The notes under the pieces: model-generated
The model's input: only the letters and a program-made list of their open reading frames with translations
What the model was told of the DNA's origin: nothing
Database searches by the model: none
Position numbers and translations under genes: made by a program
In this document: positions 1-9,565 of the stretch, in pieces
How positions within the stretch are numbered: position 1 is the stretch's first letter
Layout: each line of letters opens with the position of its first letter
Source: Pirellulaceae bacterium
Lineage (GTDB): Bacteria; Planctomycetota; Planctomycetia; Pirellulales; Pirellulaceae
Reading direction: 5' to 3'
DNA: 64,000 nt
Assembly (NCBI GenBank): GCA_023382975.1
Contig: JAHDXO010000021.1
Coordinates: forward strand, 1 to 64,000

Positions 1-109
1 AAGCTGGAAGCTTACCCCACCTCGGTTCTTGCCAGTATTTCAGCAGGCTCCGAAGACGCTAAGGCGTTCCGTCATTGACCATGATGTCTCGGAAAGGGTG
101 GGGGAGTCC

Positions 110-2716
110 ATGTTTCGATCCGCGACCTGCGCCCTGATCCTGGCGGTGATCGCCGTCCCGGTTGTGTCCGCCGCGGACACGCAACCGATCCAACGTTCGG
201 CCAGGATCACGGTCGATCTGCAACAGCCGGGCGAGCCGGTTCCCGCAGGGCTGTACGGGATCTTCATGGAGGAGATCAACCAGGGAATCGACGGCGGCAT
301 CTACGCCGAATTGGTGCGCAACCGCAGCTTCGAGGAAGGCGTGCTTCCGCCCGGCATGAAGCTGGTCACCAAAGACAACGGCGAATTGCGCATGGAACTG
401 CAGAAGTTGCCCGACGGCGTGCCCGAGGAAAAATGGGACATGCCTTGGCCATGGTTCATGAATTGCGGTTGGGATCCCGGCCGCGAACTGGTCGGTTGGT
501 CGCTGAAGAAGCAGGGCGCTGCAACGGGCGAAATCGAGCTGACCGAAGCGAATCCGATGAACGCGGCATCGTCTCGTTCGCTACGGATGCGCATCGACAC
601 CGGCGACGGCAGCGATGCGGCGGTGTCGCTGATCAACGAAGGCTACTGGGGCATTCCTCTGGTGAAGGGCCGCTTGTACGACCTGACGTTCCACCTGCGG
701 CCTGGCACGTTTCAAGGCAGACTGGTGGCGACGCTCCAGGCGATGGACGGCGCGGTCCTCGGCCAACACGACGTTGGTGTCGTCCAGGCGGGCAACCAGT
801 GGAAGAAATTCACCGCGAGGATCGCGGCCACGGGCGACAATCCTCAAGGCAGGTTGGTGTTGACGTTCCAGGGCCGCGGCGATTTGCAGATCGACTGGAT
901 CTCTCTGTTCCCGCCGACGTGGAAAGGCCGTCCGAACGGCCTTCGTCCCGACCTGGCCCAACTACTGGCCGATCTGAAACCAGATTTCATCCGCTATCCC
1001 GGCGGTTGTTACGCTCAAGGCCTGTCCTGGGAGCAAGCGCCGGACTGGCGCAAGATGGTTTGCGATCCCGTCGAGCGGCCTGGCATGTGGGGCTATTGGA
1101 AATATCGCTCGACCGACGGCTTCGGTTATCACGAATTCCTCCAGTTCTGCGAAGACATCGGCGCCGACGCGATGTACGTCGTCTTCTGTGGGATGACCGT
1201 GCATCCGGAAAACAATATGCCGCTGGACGAGATCGGGCCGGTCATCCAGCAGACGCTGGACGCGATCGAGTACGCCATCGGTCCGGTCGATTCGAAATGG
1301 GGCCGGGTGCGTGCGCGGATGGGGCACCCCGAGCCGTTTCCCTTGAAGTACGTTCAGATCGGCAACGAGCATCCGCCCGCGATCTACGGGGACTACTACG
1401 TCAAGTTCCGTGAGGCCATCAAAGCCAAGTACCCGGACCTGACCGTGGTCATGTCCATGTACTGGAGCGGGCTGAACCACGGAGCCATCGCCCGCGCGGG
1501 CGACGAGAACATCGACATCGTCGACGAACACGCCTACCGCGCCGCCGGTTGGGTCCGCAACCACTTCGACTACTTCGACCGCTATCCGCGCACGCCGTGG
1601 AAGGTGTACGTCGGCGAGTACGCCGCTCATTCCCAGAACGGCGACTGGAACGCCGCCATGGACGACTCGGTGTTCCTGATGATGATGGAGCGAAACGGCG
1701 ATCTGGTCAGGATGGCCAGTTACGCGCCGCTGCTGTGCAACGTCAATTTCAGGAACTGGGGTGTCAATCTGATCGAGTTCGATGCGGCGCGCAGCTTCGC
1801 TCACGCATCGTACTACGTCCAGAAGATGTTCAACGAGAACCGCCCGGATGTGAATTTGGCGACATCGCAAGACGAACTGCCCAAGCCCGATCCCAACTCA
1901 CCGCTGCTGGCCGGCCAGTTCGGTTTAGGCAGTTGGCATACGCACAGCCAGTTCAAAGACCTGAAGATCTACGACGCCGAGGGCGGGCTGGTCTACAGCG
2001 ACGGCTTCGATGCTCTGGACGGTTGGCAGCCGGTCTGCGGCCAGTGGAGCGTAAGCAACGGCGTCCTGCGTCAGTCGGACCAGGCGATCGGCCCGAGCAT
2101 GATTCTGCTCGACAAACCCGAGTTGCAGACTGGCAAAGTGACGGTGCAAGCCCGCCGGGTTGAAGGCCGCGAAGGTTTCCTGATGTTCTTTCACACGCAC
2201 GGGATCCAGCGGTACATGTTCTGCAACTACGGAGCGGCCGGTAACCGGCACTTGGCGATCCAGGGACGCCCGGCCGATGGGACGAACCTGACGGGGGGCA
2301 GAGCCACCGACCGCGGAATCGACTTGGACCGCTGGTACGAAATCAGCCTGGAAGTGACCAAGGATTCAGCCCGGATGTACCTGGACGGCGAACTGGTTTC
2401 CGAATCGCGCGTCGAACGCCTGAATTCGCTGTTCTCTCAGGCGGGCTACGATCGGGCGCGCAACGAAGTGGTGATCAAGACGACCAACTACCATGCTCAG
2501 CCCGTGATAGCCGAAATCGAATTGGCCGGCGCGGAACGAGTCGCTGCCACGGGCCGCCATATCGTGATAGAATCCGCTTCGCCCAGCGACCAGAACACGC
2601 TGGATCAGCCGCTTCGGATTGTACCAGCCGAAAAACGGCTCGAGAACTGCGGCCGAAAGTTCACCGTGACACTGCCACCTTACTCGGTCAACCTGCTGCG
2701 AGTGCCGGCCGAGTAG
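110..2716 (+). CDS. Exported alpha-L-arabinofuranosidase, GH51
   Basis: Predicted to release terminal alpha-L-arabinofuranosyl residues from arabinan or arabinoxylan outside the cytoplasm. The 868-aa protein starts at an ATG followed by a clear signal peptide (residues 1 to about 22) and preceded by a G-rich purine tract; an in-frame ATG-less extension upstream lacks any signal. After a beta-sandwich N-terminal part comes a TIM barrel with the family motif IRYPGG. The acid/base is E420 in GNEHPP and the likely nucleophile is E503 in YVGEYA. Residues about 600-805 form an inserted concanavalin-like (LamG/DUF1080-type) domain, which makes the protein longer than ordinary GH51 enzymes. A GH127 gene follows 71 bp downstream on the same strand, so an arabinan-use pair is likely. 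The family call is firm; the exact substrate is inferred. Confidence 0.92.
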   Translation: MFRSATCALILAVIAVPVVSAADTQPIQRSARITVDLQQPGEPVPAGLYGIFMEEINQGIDGGIYAELVRNRSFEEGVLPPGMKLVTKDNGELRMELQKLPDGVPEEKWDMPWPWFMNCGWDPGRELVGWSLKKQGAATGEIELTEANPMNAASSRSLRMRIDTGDGSDAAVSLINEGYWGIPLVKGRLYDLTFHLRPGTFQGRLVATLQAMDGAVLGQHDVGVVQAGNQWKKFTARIAATGDNPQGRLVLTFQGRGDLQIDWISLFPPTWKGRPNGLRPDLAQLLADLKPDFIRYPGGCYAQGLSWEQAPDWRKMVCDPVERPGMWGYWKYRSTDGFGYHEFLQFCEDIGADAMYVVFCGMTVHPENNMPLDEIGPVIQQTLDAIEYAIGPVDSKWGRVRARMGHPEPFPLKYVQIGNEHPPAIYGDYYVKFREAIKAKYPDLTVVMSMYWSGLNHGAIARAGDENIDIVDEHAYRAAGWVRNHFDYFDRYPRTPWKVYVGEYAAHSQNGDWNAAMDDSVFLMMMERNGDLVRMASYAPLLCNVNFRNWGVNLIEFDAARSFAHASYYVQKMFNENRPDVNLATSQDELPKPDPNSPLLAGQFGLGSWHTHSQFKDLKIYDAEGGLVYSDGFDALDGWQPVCGQWSVSNGVLRQSDQAIGPSMILLDKPELQTGKVTVQARRVEGREGFLMFFHTHGIQRYMFCNYGAAGNRHLAIQGRPADGTNLTGGRATDRGIDLDRWYEISLEVTKDSARMYLDGELVSESRVERLNSLFSQAGYDRARNEVVIKTTNYHAQPVIAEIELAGAERVAATGRHIVIESASPSDQNTLDQPLRIVPAEKRLENCGRKFTVTLPPYSVNLLRVPAE

Positions 2717-2787
2717 GGCAGGGCAGGGGCCTCAAAACAACACCCCCGATTCCTTCGATTCACACCAACAGGAAAAGGAACAGACTC

Positions 2788-5214
2788 GTGAAGCTATCCA
2801 GACTCTGCGTCTTCTTCAGCCTCGTCCTCGCAATGCCTGCCATCCACCGTCTGACGGCCGCGGAGCAAAGCTCGGCGGCGCGCGACTACCACGTCACTCC
2901 GGTCCCGTTCAGCCATGTGCATGTGACCGACGGTTTCTGGACGCCGCGGCTCGATACGAACCGGACCGTGACGATTCCGTACGCTTTCGAGCAATGCGAA
3001 AAGACCGACCGGATCAGCAACTTCGAGAAGGCGGCCGGTTTGAAAGCCGGCAAACACGAGGGCGCCTGCTTCAACGACTCGGATGTCTACAAGATCATGG
3101 AGGGAGCGGCCTATTCGCTGCAGGTGCATCCCGACCAGAAGCTGCGCGAGTATCTGGACCGGTTGATCGGCGTGGTCGGCGATGCGCAGTGGGAAGACGG
3201 TTACCTGTTCACCCACTATTCCCTGCCCGAACGGCAACCGGACCAGCGTTGGACCAACATCGCCTGGATTCACGAACTCTACTGCGCGGGCCACATGTTC
3301 GAGGCCGCTGTCGCCCATTACGAAGTGACCGGCGACGACGCGTTCTTGAAAATCGCCGAGAAGAATGCCGACTTGATCTGCCGCGTCTTCCATTCCGGCG
3401 GACGCACCGATCCGCCGGGGCACCAGCAGATCGAGATCGGACTGTGCAAGTTGTACCGCGCCACCGGCGACCGAAAATACTTGGACCAGGCCAAGTTCTT
3501 CCTCGACCAGCGCGGCCGGCTGGGCAACCGAGGCCCTGACGGCCGCGGCGGCTTGTACGGCACGTACGGCCAGGATCACATCCCGGTGACCGAACAGACC
3601 GAAGCGGTCGGACACAGCGTCCGAGCCGCGTACCAGTACACCGGCATGGCAGACGTCGCCGCGTTGACAGGCAACATGGACTACGTCAAGGCCATCGACA
3701 CGATCTGGAACGACGTCGTGACCACCAAGCTGTACATCACCGGCGGCATCGGCGCCGCGGGCGGGCACGAAGGTTTCGGCGGCCCGTACGAGTTGCCGAA
3801 CATGACGGCCTACTGCGAGACTTGTGCGTCGATCGCCAACGTGCTCTGGAACCACCGCATGTTCCTGATGCGCGGCGACGCCAAATACATGGACGTGCTG
3901 GAGCGGACGATGTACAACGCCGCGCTGTCCGGAATCTCGTTGGAGGGCGATCGCTTCTTCTACCCCAACGTGCTCGAGTCGATCGGCCAGCACCAACGCG
4001 CCCCCTGGTTCGGCTGCGCCTGTTGCCCATCCAACGTCGCACGGTTCATCCCGTCCGTGCCCGGCTTTGCCTATGCCGCGAAGGACAAGGACGTCTACGT
4101 CAATCTGTTCCTGGGCGGCGAAGCGATGATCGACACGGCCGGCAACAAATTGCGATTGGTCCAGGAGACTCGGTATCCGTGGGAAGGCAGCGTCAAGATC
4201 ACCGTCGAGCCGGAGAGAGCGGGCGACTTCGCTGTCCATGTCCGGATTCCCGGTTGGGCGCGCAACGAGGCGGTGCCGAGTGACCTGTATTCGTTCTTGG
4301 ACGAAGCGGCCGGCGATATCTCCTTGAAAGTCAATGGATCGGCAGTGCCGTTGCAGATCGAAAGGGGATATGCCCGCCTGCAACGGAACTGGAAAAGCGG
4401 TGATACGATTGAACTGGACTTGCCGATGCCCGTGCGGCGGATCGTCTCGAACGACAACATCGCATCGAACCGAGGCAAAGTCGCTTTGCAGCGCGGCCCG
4501 CTGGTCTACTGCTTGGAAGGGCCAGACAACGAGGGCAAAGTGCTGGATCTGGTCATTCCGGACCAAGCGGAGCTGAGCACGCGGTTCCAGCCCGACTTGC
4601 TGGGCGGCGTGGTCACGATCACCGGCGAAGCGGAGACCGCCAAGCGAACGCTGGACGGCCGGATCGTGCAGGACGCGAAACGCCCGTTCATAGCCATTCC
4701 CTACTACGCCTGGGCGCATCGCGGAGGCAGCCAGATGACCGTCTGGCCGGCTCGGGTTCCGGAAGGGGCGCGCCCCAAGCCGGCCGACACATTGACCTAT
4801 CTGAGCAAGACCACGGCCTCGTTCGTTCACGTTTCGCTGCACGCGATCAAGGACCAGAACGTGCCCGTCGACTCGGCCGATTCCTCGAACCTGCAACTGG
4901 ATTTCTGGCCACACAGCGGCACTACCGAGTGGGTTCAGTTCGAGTGGGAGCAGGCCCACGAGTTGTCCCGTGTCCAGGTCTACTGGTTTGACGACACGGG
5001 TCGCGGGGCGTGTCGAGTGCCGAAATCATGGCGAGTCCTGTATCTAGACGCCGACGGCGAATTCCAGCCCGTGAAGAACCGCGGCTCGTACGGAACGGAA
5101 GAGGACCAATTCAACCAAGTCGAATTCGATCCCGTCACGACCAAGGCGGTCAAGATCGAAATCGACTTGCAAAGAGAATGGTCCGCCGGAATCCAGGAAG
5201 TCGTTATCGAATGA
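2788..5214 (+). CDS. Exported beta-L-arabinofuranosidase-type protein, GH127 (DUF1680)
   Basis: Predicted to cleave beta-L-arabinofuranosides by the cysteine-nucleophile, zinc-assisted mechanism of GH127. The 808-aa protein has a signal peptide (about residues 1-24) and an alpha/alpha-barrel. The zinc/catalytic cluster is visible: E344 and C346 in CETC, and C412-C413 in WFGCACCPSN, with C412 at the position of the nucleophile of characterised HypBA1. The last ~130 residues look like a discoidin (F5/8C) carbohydrate-binding domain ending in VVIE. The start has AAAAGGAAC upstream. It follows the GH51 gene and probably shares its transcript. An 8-bp-arm hairpin lies directly over the stop codon region (5214-5234). 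Confidence 0.92.
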   Translation: MKLSRLCVFFSLVLAMPAIHRLTAAEQSSAARDYHVTPVPFSHVHVTDGFWTPRLDTNRTVTIPYAFEQCEKTDRISNFEKAAGLKAGKHEGACFNDSDVYKIMEGAAYSLQVHPDQKLREYLDRLIGVVGDAQWEDGYLFTHYSLPERQPDQRWTNIAWIHELYCAGHMFEAAVAHYEVTGDDAFLKIAEKNADLICRVFHSGGRTDPPGHQQIEIGLCKLYRATGDRKYLDQAKFFLDQRGRLGNRGPDGRGGLYGTYGQDHIPVTEQTEAVGHSVRAAYQYTGMADVAALTGNMDYVKAIDTIWNDVVTTKLYITGGIGAAGGHEGFGGPYELPNMTAYCETCASIANVLWNHRMFLMRGDAKYMDVLERTMYNAALSGISLEGDRFFYPNVLESIGQHQRAPWFGCACCPSNVARFIPSVPGFAYAAKDKDVYVNLFLGGEAMIDTAGNKLRLVQETRYPWEGSVKITVEPERAGDFAVHVRIPGWARNEAVPSDLYSFLDEAAGDISLKVNGSAVPLQIERGYARLQRNWKSGDTIELDLPMPVRRIVSNDNIASNRGKVALQRGPLVYCLEGPDNEGKVLDLVIPDQAELSTRFQPDLLGGVVTITGEAETAKRTLDGRIVQDAKRPFIAIPYYAWAHRGGSQMTVWPARVPEGARPKPADTLTYLSKTTASFVHVSLHAIKDQNVPVDSADSSNLQLDFWPHSGTTEWVQFEWEQAHELSRVQVYWFDDTGRGACRVPKSWRVLYLDADGEFQPVKNRGSYGTEEDQFNQVEFDPVTTKAVKIEIDLQREWSAGIQEVVIE

Positions 5215-5239
5215 GCCGCTGCGGACCAGCGGCTACCGG
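5214..5239. repeat. Short palindromic element at the end of the GH127 gene
   Basis: Arms AGCCGCTG and CAGCGGCT enclose a 5-nt loop, followed by ACCGG. The left arm overlaps the GH127 stop codon. There is no T-run, so it resembles a REP-like repeat more than a rho-independent terminator. Confidence 0.5.
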
Positions 5240-5292
5240 AACAACGATGACGGCGGTCATCCGATCTCCTTTCTCCAACATAGAACTGAGCT

Positions 5293-5643
5293 ATGAACCT
5301 GGACCAGATTAACGATCTTCACGAACAAGCGATGACTCTGGCCGAAGCCGCTGTGATTGCTCGAACGGAAGGCGACGAAGCAGCTTCGAGTGAGCGGTTC
5401 ATGGAAGCATTGGACTTGGCGAGAGAGGCGGCTGCCAGAATTGCCTCTCGTGTTGACGAGGAGCCAATGCGATCGGTTCTTCATCGCAGCGCAGCGTCGC
5501 TAGCCTTGAATTGCGAAGAGTATCGGCTGGCAGAAAAGCTGCTGGCAGTCGGCTTGGCGGGCGATCCACCGCCCGAGATCGCCGAGGAGATGCGCGACCT
5601 CTTGGAACAGATCTACGCGCGCCGTGAGCTGCTCGTGATCTAA
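5293..5643 (+). CDS. Small helical hypothetical protein
   Basis: The 116-aa product has no signal peptide or membrane segment. It looks all-helical, with alternating Ala/Glu/Leu content like one or two tetratricopeptide-type hairpins (residues about 5-45 and 55-110). It begins MNLDQINDLHEQA and ends in RRELLVI. It lies 78 bp after the GH127 gene, but its cytoplasmic character does not suggest a role in arabinan breakdown. I do not recognise a function. Good codon use and a clean start and stop support a real gene. Confidence 0.7.
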   Translation: MNLDQINDLHEQAMTLAEAAVIARTEGDEAASSERFMEALDLAREAAARIASRVDEEPMRSVLHRSAASLALNCEEYRLAEKLLAVGLAGDPPPEIAEEMRDLLEQIYARRELLVI

Positions 5644-5719
5644 TCGAAGATCTCTGCTATTTCGAGCGAGTAGGCGCAGTTCGAAAGAAATTCAAGCTGG
5701 CGGCGGGGCAGGGGGCTCG

Positions 5720-6370
5720 CTACCCGTTCTTCCCGGTTTCGTCGATTTTGGGTTCTGACGCCTTGATCCGCTCTGCGGTGGAGGGCAGGTGGATGTTCCA
5801 GCGGAGGGCGGCAAGGCGGAAAGCAGCGGTGGCAGCGACACCGGCCATCAGCGCGAGGTCACCATCCACGCCGATGGCGCGGCACAACAGGTACAGCCAG
5901 GCTCCGGTGAACGCACACGTGGCGCAGAGCGGGGCAGGACGGAACAACGAGGGGATCTCGTTGCACAAGACGTCGCCGATCACGGACCCGAAGGTGCCCG
6001 TGACCGTGCCCAGGATCGCTGCCAGAAAGTACGAGGTGCCCGCGTCCAGCGAGTAACTCGCTCCGACCACGGCAAAAAAGCCCATCCCCAGGGCGTCCGG
6101 AATGGCCAGGTAGCGCTCCAGTCGAATCAGCGCCCGCGGGAACAGCGAACCGGCCAGCGCAATACCGAATACGATGACGGTGTAGTGTTGGTTGGCGATC
6201 CAAAACAAAGGCGTGCGGTCCAGGAACAGGTCGCGCAACGTGCCGCCGCCAAACGCGACCGCCATGGCCACCGTGATGATGCCGACTGCGTCCATCTCTT
6301 TTCGGGCCGCCAGCAGCACACCGAAGATCGCCGACGCTACCACGGCAGAGAACTCGATGGTTTCGATCAT
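5720..6370 (-). CDS. TRIC/UPF0126-family membrane protein
   Basis: Predicted 216-aa inner-membrane protein of the trimeric intracellular cation channel family (YicG-like), with about seven hydrophobic segments arranged as two related halves. The first half has the signature FGGGTLRD; the second has FGSVIGD, where the usual Arg before Asp is Gly. The start chosen is MIETIEF; a longer frame exists but runs into the preceding gene. It begins 13 bp after the DUF3472 gene on the same strand, so the two are probably cotranscribed. The ion specificity cannot be read from the sequence. Confidence 0.85.
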   Translation of the reverse strand: MIETIEFSAVVASAIFGVLLAARKEMDAVGIITVAMAVAFGGGTLRDLFLDRTPLFWIANQHYTVIVFGIALAGSLFPRALIRLERYLAIPDALGMGFFAVVGASYSLDAGTSYFLAAILGTVTGTFGSVIGDVLCNEIPSLFRPAPLCATCAFTGAWLYLLCRAIGVDGDLALMAGVAATAAFRLAALRWNIHLPSTAERIKASEPKIDETGKNG

Positions 6371-6383
6371 CGCGGCTGCACCG

Positions 6384-7748
6384 TCAGCGAGGGGAGGAAT
6401 CCAGGCCCGCAAAGATGCCTTCGAGCTTGTCCAACGCAACCTCGGGTTCGGGGCGTCCGCTAGGCAGGCGGGTGAAGCGGCTGTCGAGTCTTACGGTGTC
6501 GGCGAAGAATCCGCCGTTCCGCAGGAAGAACTCGTCGCCAAGCACGCCGCCGCCGTGGTCCAGGCGGTAGCCGCGTCGGGCGATGTCGTCGCCGGTAAAA
6601 CGGGCTTCCGCGATCGGGTGCCATCTGCCGCTAGTGTCGCGCGCCCACTGGTTGCCGTAGTGGCCTTGGCGTTCGAGCCAGCCGTGGCGGTCGGAGAAGT
6701 TCTCGAGGAACGAATGGACGCCGGTCAGGTGCTTGTCCGTCGTTGGCCGCCGGAAGCTGGCGATCAGTTGCCAGCGGTTCGTCTCGGGCGCATGGAACCA
6801 AGCGGTGTAGATTGTATTGCCACTGCCATCCGGCGTGGCGCGGTTCAGGAATCGGTAGGTATTGCCGGATTTCCACGGATAGACCAGAAAACTCTGACCA
6901 CCCGATCCCTCGTTGCCGAATTCGCCGGTACGGACGCCTTCCCCCTTGGCCAGCATTAGCACGCGTTGATCCTCCGGAATGTCGCGCGGGTTGTCGGTGC
7001 GGTAGGGACTCCACACCGAGAACAGGATGCGGCGCTCGGTGGGACTGTTGACTTGCATGCCGAAATAGCCTTCGCCGAATCCGTTGGCCATGAAGAACGA
7101 ACCGATCGGATCTCTGCCGGCGGGTACGTTGAGTTCGCTGTAGAACCATTCGATGGTACGGTCCGTCGGCATCTTGAAGCTGAGATGGACCGATGGTCCG
7201 CGGCGTCCCCAGTAGAAGCGATTCGCTTCGTTGTCCTTTACATAAGACAGCGCAAGTTCGGGCGTATCCGAACTGATTTGGAGATCGCTCGCCTCCGCGA
7301 ACACGGGGCCGGTCTTGTCCACGCCCTGCAAGTCCACGCGGACGTAGCCAGCTTGCTCGACCGAGATGCTGCCGAGCGGGAAAACGCCCATCGGATCGCC
7401 GCCCTTCAGATCGATGCTGAATGTCGTACCCGCCAACGTCGCGCGGATTTTTGATTCGCCCTGCGGCAACTTGGCACGCAAAGCGATCTGCAAGTCCGCC
7501 GGCCGATCGACGTGGAAGAAGAGCGAGATGACCGTCTCCGGCCGGTCCCATCGCAGACCGCCGCGCCCTCCTGATCCGTCGTCGCCACCGGTCAAGAAAG
7601 CATTGCCACCAAAAGGCACCGTCCAACTGGCCGGTTCACGGCCGGACGCCTGGACCGCCGCAGAAAGTGCGATCGCCAGCAACAGCGCCAGCGGAAACCG
7701 GCGGCTTCGATGGGAAGATGCGGGATTGCCGAAGAGATTCTGGTTCAT
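6384..7748 (-). CDS. Exported DUF3472 domain protein
   Basis: The 454-aa protein starts with MNQNLFGNP and a charged stretch, then a hydrophobic signal segment ending in VQASG (about residues 14-36). The N-terminal part resembles a DUF5077 beta-sandwich; the remainder matches DUF3472, with conserved features such as YSELNVP, GYFGMQVNS and the C-terminal FLRNGGFF. Proteins of this type in Planctomycetota and Bacteroidota are exported and often sit among polysaccharide-use genes; no activity is established. It lies between a DUF6807 gene and a TRIC-type channel gene, all leftward. Confidence 0.82.
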   Translation of the reverse strand: MNQNLFGNPASSHRSRRFPLALLLAIALSAAVQASGREPASWTVPFGGNAFLTGGDDGSGGRGGLRWDRPETVISLFFHVDRPADLQIALRAKLPQGESKIRATLAGTTFSIDLKGGDPMGVFPLGSISVEQAGYVRVDLQGVDKTGPVFAEASDLQISSDTPELALSYVKDNEANRFYWGRRGPSVHLSFKMPTDRTIEWFYSELNVPAGRDPIGSFFMANGFGEGYFGMQVNSPTERRILFSVWSPYRTDNPRDIPEDQRVLMLAKGEGVRTGEFGNEGSGGQSFLVYPWKSGNTYRFLNRATPDGSGNTIYTAWFHAPETNRWQLIASFRRPTTDKHLTGVHSFLENFSDRHGWLERQGHYGNQWARDTSGRWHPIAEARFTGDDIARRGYRLDHGGGVLGDEFFLRNGGFFADTVRLDSRFTRLPSGRPEPEVALDKLEGIFAGLDSSPR

Positions 7749-7902
7749 GGCCGTCCTGTAAATGGAGAGTGTTTGGTCGGATAGTCGCCCGCAACGAGAC
7801 GCCGGCACGAACGTCGGCGGCTGAAAAGCAGGGCAGGGTAGGGGGGCTGCAATATCGGGAACCCGCCCGCAAGCTGGCAAGGACGATGAGCCGAGGATGG
7901 AA

Positions 7903-8859
7903 TCAAGGACGACGCTCCTGGACGAATGACTTCCACAACTCTTCGATCTTCTCCGGCGATGTGGGACCATCGAAGATGGCGATCCGATACCGGAGTACGA
8001 GCGCTCGGTCGGGTTCCAGCGTAAAACTCTCGCGGCACGTCAGCGACGGATTGAGATACGGGTACTGATTGCGCAACTGCCAGAAAGCAGGATGCCGGGG
8101 ATTCTCCGGGTGATCGAAAACGGCGACGGCAGCGTCACGCCCACTGGGCGTTTGGCCGCTGTAGGACACCCAGCGAGCCTGCCGATCGTTCGTCTGGTTG
8201 GTGCGTTCCAGGTCGTCGCGAAATACCCAAGCGGACCGACCCGTTTCGTTGTTCCCGCAACATTCGGCCGAAAACCGGATTGCCAACCCGCCGTAGCTGT
8301 TCTGTCCGAACACCACCGGCTGAGCGCTGGCGGCCGTGAATTCGGCGGTCCAATCGATCTGGTAGTTACCGCCTTCGTCCGGCGGACTGACCGAGATGTT
8401 CCGCGTTTCTTTCACGACGGGCGGTTGGTTAGGCTGATGATAGTGGATCGTTAGCACGATCTTCGCGGAATGATCGTCGAAGGTTTGGACTCGGACATCG
8501 ACCGGATCGGTGCCTTCCTGGTGCTGCTCCCAGTAATTCACGCCGTCAATCGACTTCCACGACCACCAAAGCGCCTTGTGCCAACTGTGGTCGCTCTTCG
8601 GATAGTCGTCCGGGATTGGCCAAGGTCGCGTCAATTCCGTCCCGTCCAGCAGACCGAACCGCATGAAGGGCTTGCCCGTGCGTCGGTCGTGGACATGCTG
8701 CCAGACCATGCGTTCGCCGTGCATCAACGTCAGGTTCGTCTCGGTCTGCTGCCACACAAACGTTTGGTCCGCGGCGGGCAGGTCCGCCGCGACGACCGGA
8801 GTCGCGACGAACAACAAGGCCAACATCGTAAACGTCGGGCGGATCGGCAGTCGTCTCAT
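7903..8859 (-). CDS. Exported DUF6807 (PmoA-like) protein
   Basis: The 318-aa protein has a signal peptide (about residues 1-24) and a beta-rich body. Family-typical strings include HVHDRRTGKP, DHSWHKALWWSW and the C-terminal LRYRIAIFDG. Members of this family are annotated DUF6807 or 'methane oxygenase PmoA family'; the latter name is not evidence of an oxygenase and no metal-binding motif of pMMO is visible. It is the first gene of a leftward group with DUF3472. The start is an ATG in front of RRLPIRP; no strong Shine-Dalgarno is visible. Confidence 0.8.
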   Translation of the reverse strand: MRRLPIRPTFTMLALLFVATPVVAADLPAADQTFVWQQTETNLTLMHGERMVWQHVHDRRTGKPFMRFGLLDGTELTRPWPIPDDYPKSDHSWHKALWWSWKSIDGVNYWEQHQEGTDPVDVRVQTFDDHSAKIVLTIHYHQPNQPPVVKETRNISVSPPDEGGNYQIDWTAEFTAASAQPVVFGQNSYGGLAIRFSAECCGNNETGRSAWVFRDDLERTNQTNDRQARWVSYSGQTPSGRDAAVAVFDHPENPRHPAFWQLRNQYPYLNPSLTCRESFTLEPDRALVLRYRIAIFDGPTSPEKIEELWKSFVQERRP

Positions 8860-9292
8860 GGGGGTGGCCCTGGGCTGGAATGAAATGGGGACTGGCTTCG
8901 AGCGAATCATCGCCGTTCAAAACGGATGCGAAGGACCATAATAATCCTGTGACGGGAACAAAGCCAGGGAGCCGGGAACAGACGAGGGCAGGGGAGTGCT
9001 ACGGCTTGTGCAGCAATGCTAGCATGCAACCAGAATTGGCCAGACTGTTGCAGAAATCGGTATTGCCGACAAACTGGCAACGGACGTACACTAATTCTTG
9101 ACTGGTTCAATAGCGGCGCGAATCAGCAACGGCGCTCCGAGAAGTCGCCCGGCACCGAGCAGGCATACTTGGCGCCAGTGCCTTTTTCAGAGGCGAGTTT
9201 TCTTCTTGCAGCCCAGACGTGGACGGGAATGGTTTTGCGTCCGTGAACGCAACCAAGAATGGATACGCTTCCTAGGCCGAAAGGGATCCATC
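8860..9292. other. Intergenic region between divergent DUF6807 and BON genes
   Basis: No convincing gene. It contains one copy of the GGGCAGGGG motif (8984-8996), a possible rightward promoter (TTGCCG-18-TACACT, ending 9091) and a hairpin at 9231-9254 (GGTTttGCGT paired with ACGCAACC) in the leader of the BON gene. Short frames on both strands look non-coding. Confidence 0.5.
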
Positions 9293-9532
9293 ATGTCAGA
9301 CAGGGCATCTACGTTGTTGGACCGGATCGACCACGCGATCAGTCTGAACCCTCACTTGGCTGGGCGGCATCTGACGGTGGTAGCGAATCAAGGCTGGATC
9401 GAACTGCAGGGAGTCGTCAACTCGTACTACCAGAAGCAGATGGCCCAGGAAACGGTGCGCGGGGTCGAAGGCGTCGAGGGCGTCGAAAACCACTTGGAGG
9501 TCTGCTGGCAACTTCCTCGGCGAGCCAAGTAG
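9293..9532 (+). CDS. Small BON-domain protein
   Basis: A 79-aa protein consisting of a single BON domain. It starts MSDRASTLLDRIDHAI, followed by a beta strand with LTVVANQGWIELQGVV and a helix, then the typical VEGVENHLEV ending. The conserved central glycine of the BON fold is present. No signal peptide is seen, so it is probably cytoplasmic or periplasm-facing only through a partner. An AAAGGGAT purine tract precedes the ATG; the longer upstream frame has no start signal. BON domains bind phospholipid or participate in osmotic-shock proteins; the role here is unknown. Confidence 0.85.
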   Translation: MSDRASTLLDRIDHAISLNPHLAGRHLTVVANQGWIELQGVVNSYYQKQMAQETVRGVEGVEGVENHLEVCWQLPRRAK

Positions 9533-9565
9533 TTCGACGGTCTCAATTCGGAAAGATCGCCCGAT

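Noticed and set aside
2794..4959. A 721-codon open frame opposite the GH127 gene
   Set aside because: It is the mirror frame of a well-supported gene in high-GC DNA; it has no domain, and its composition (Arg, Val, His-rich) is that of antisense translation.
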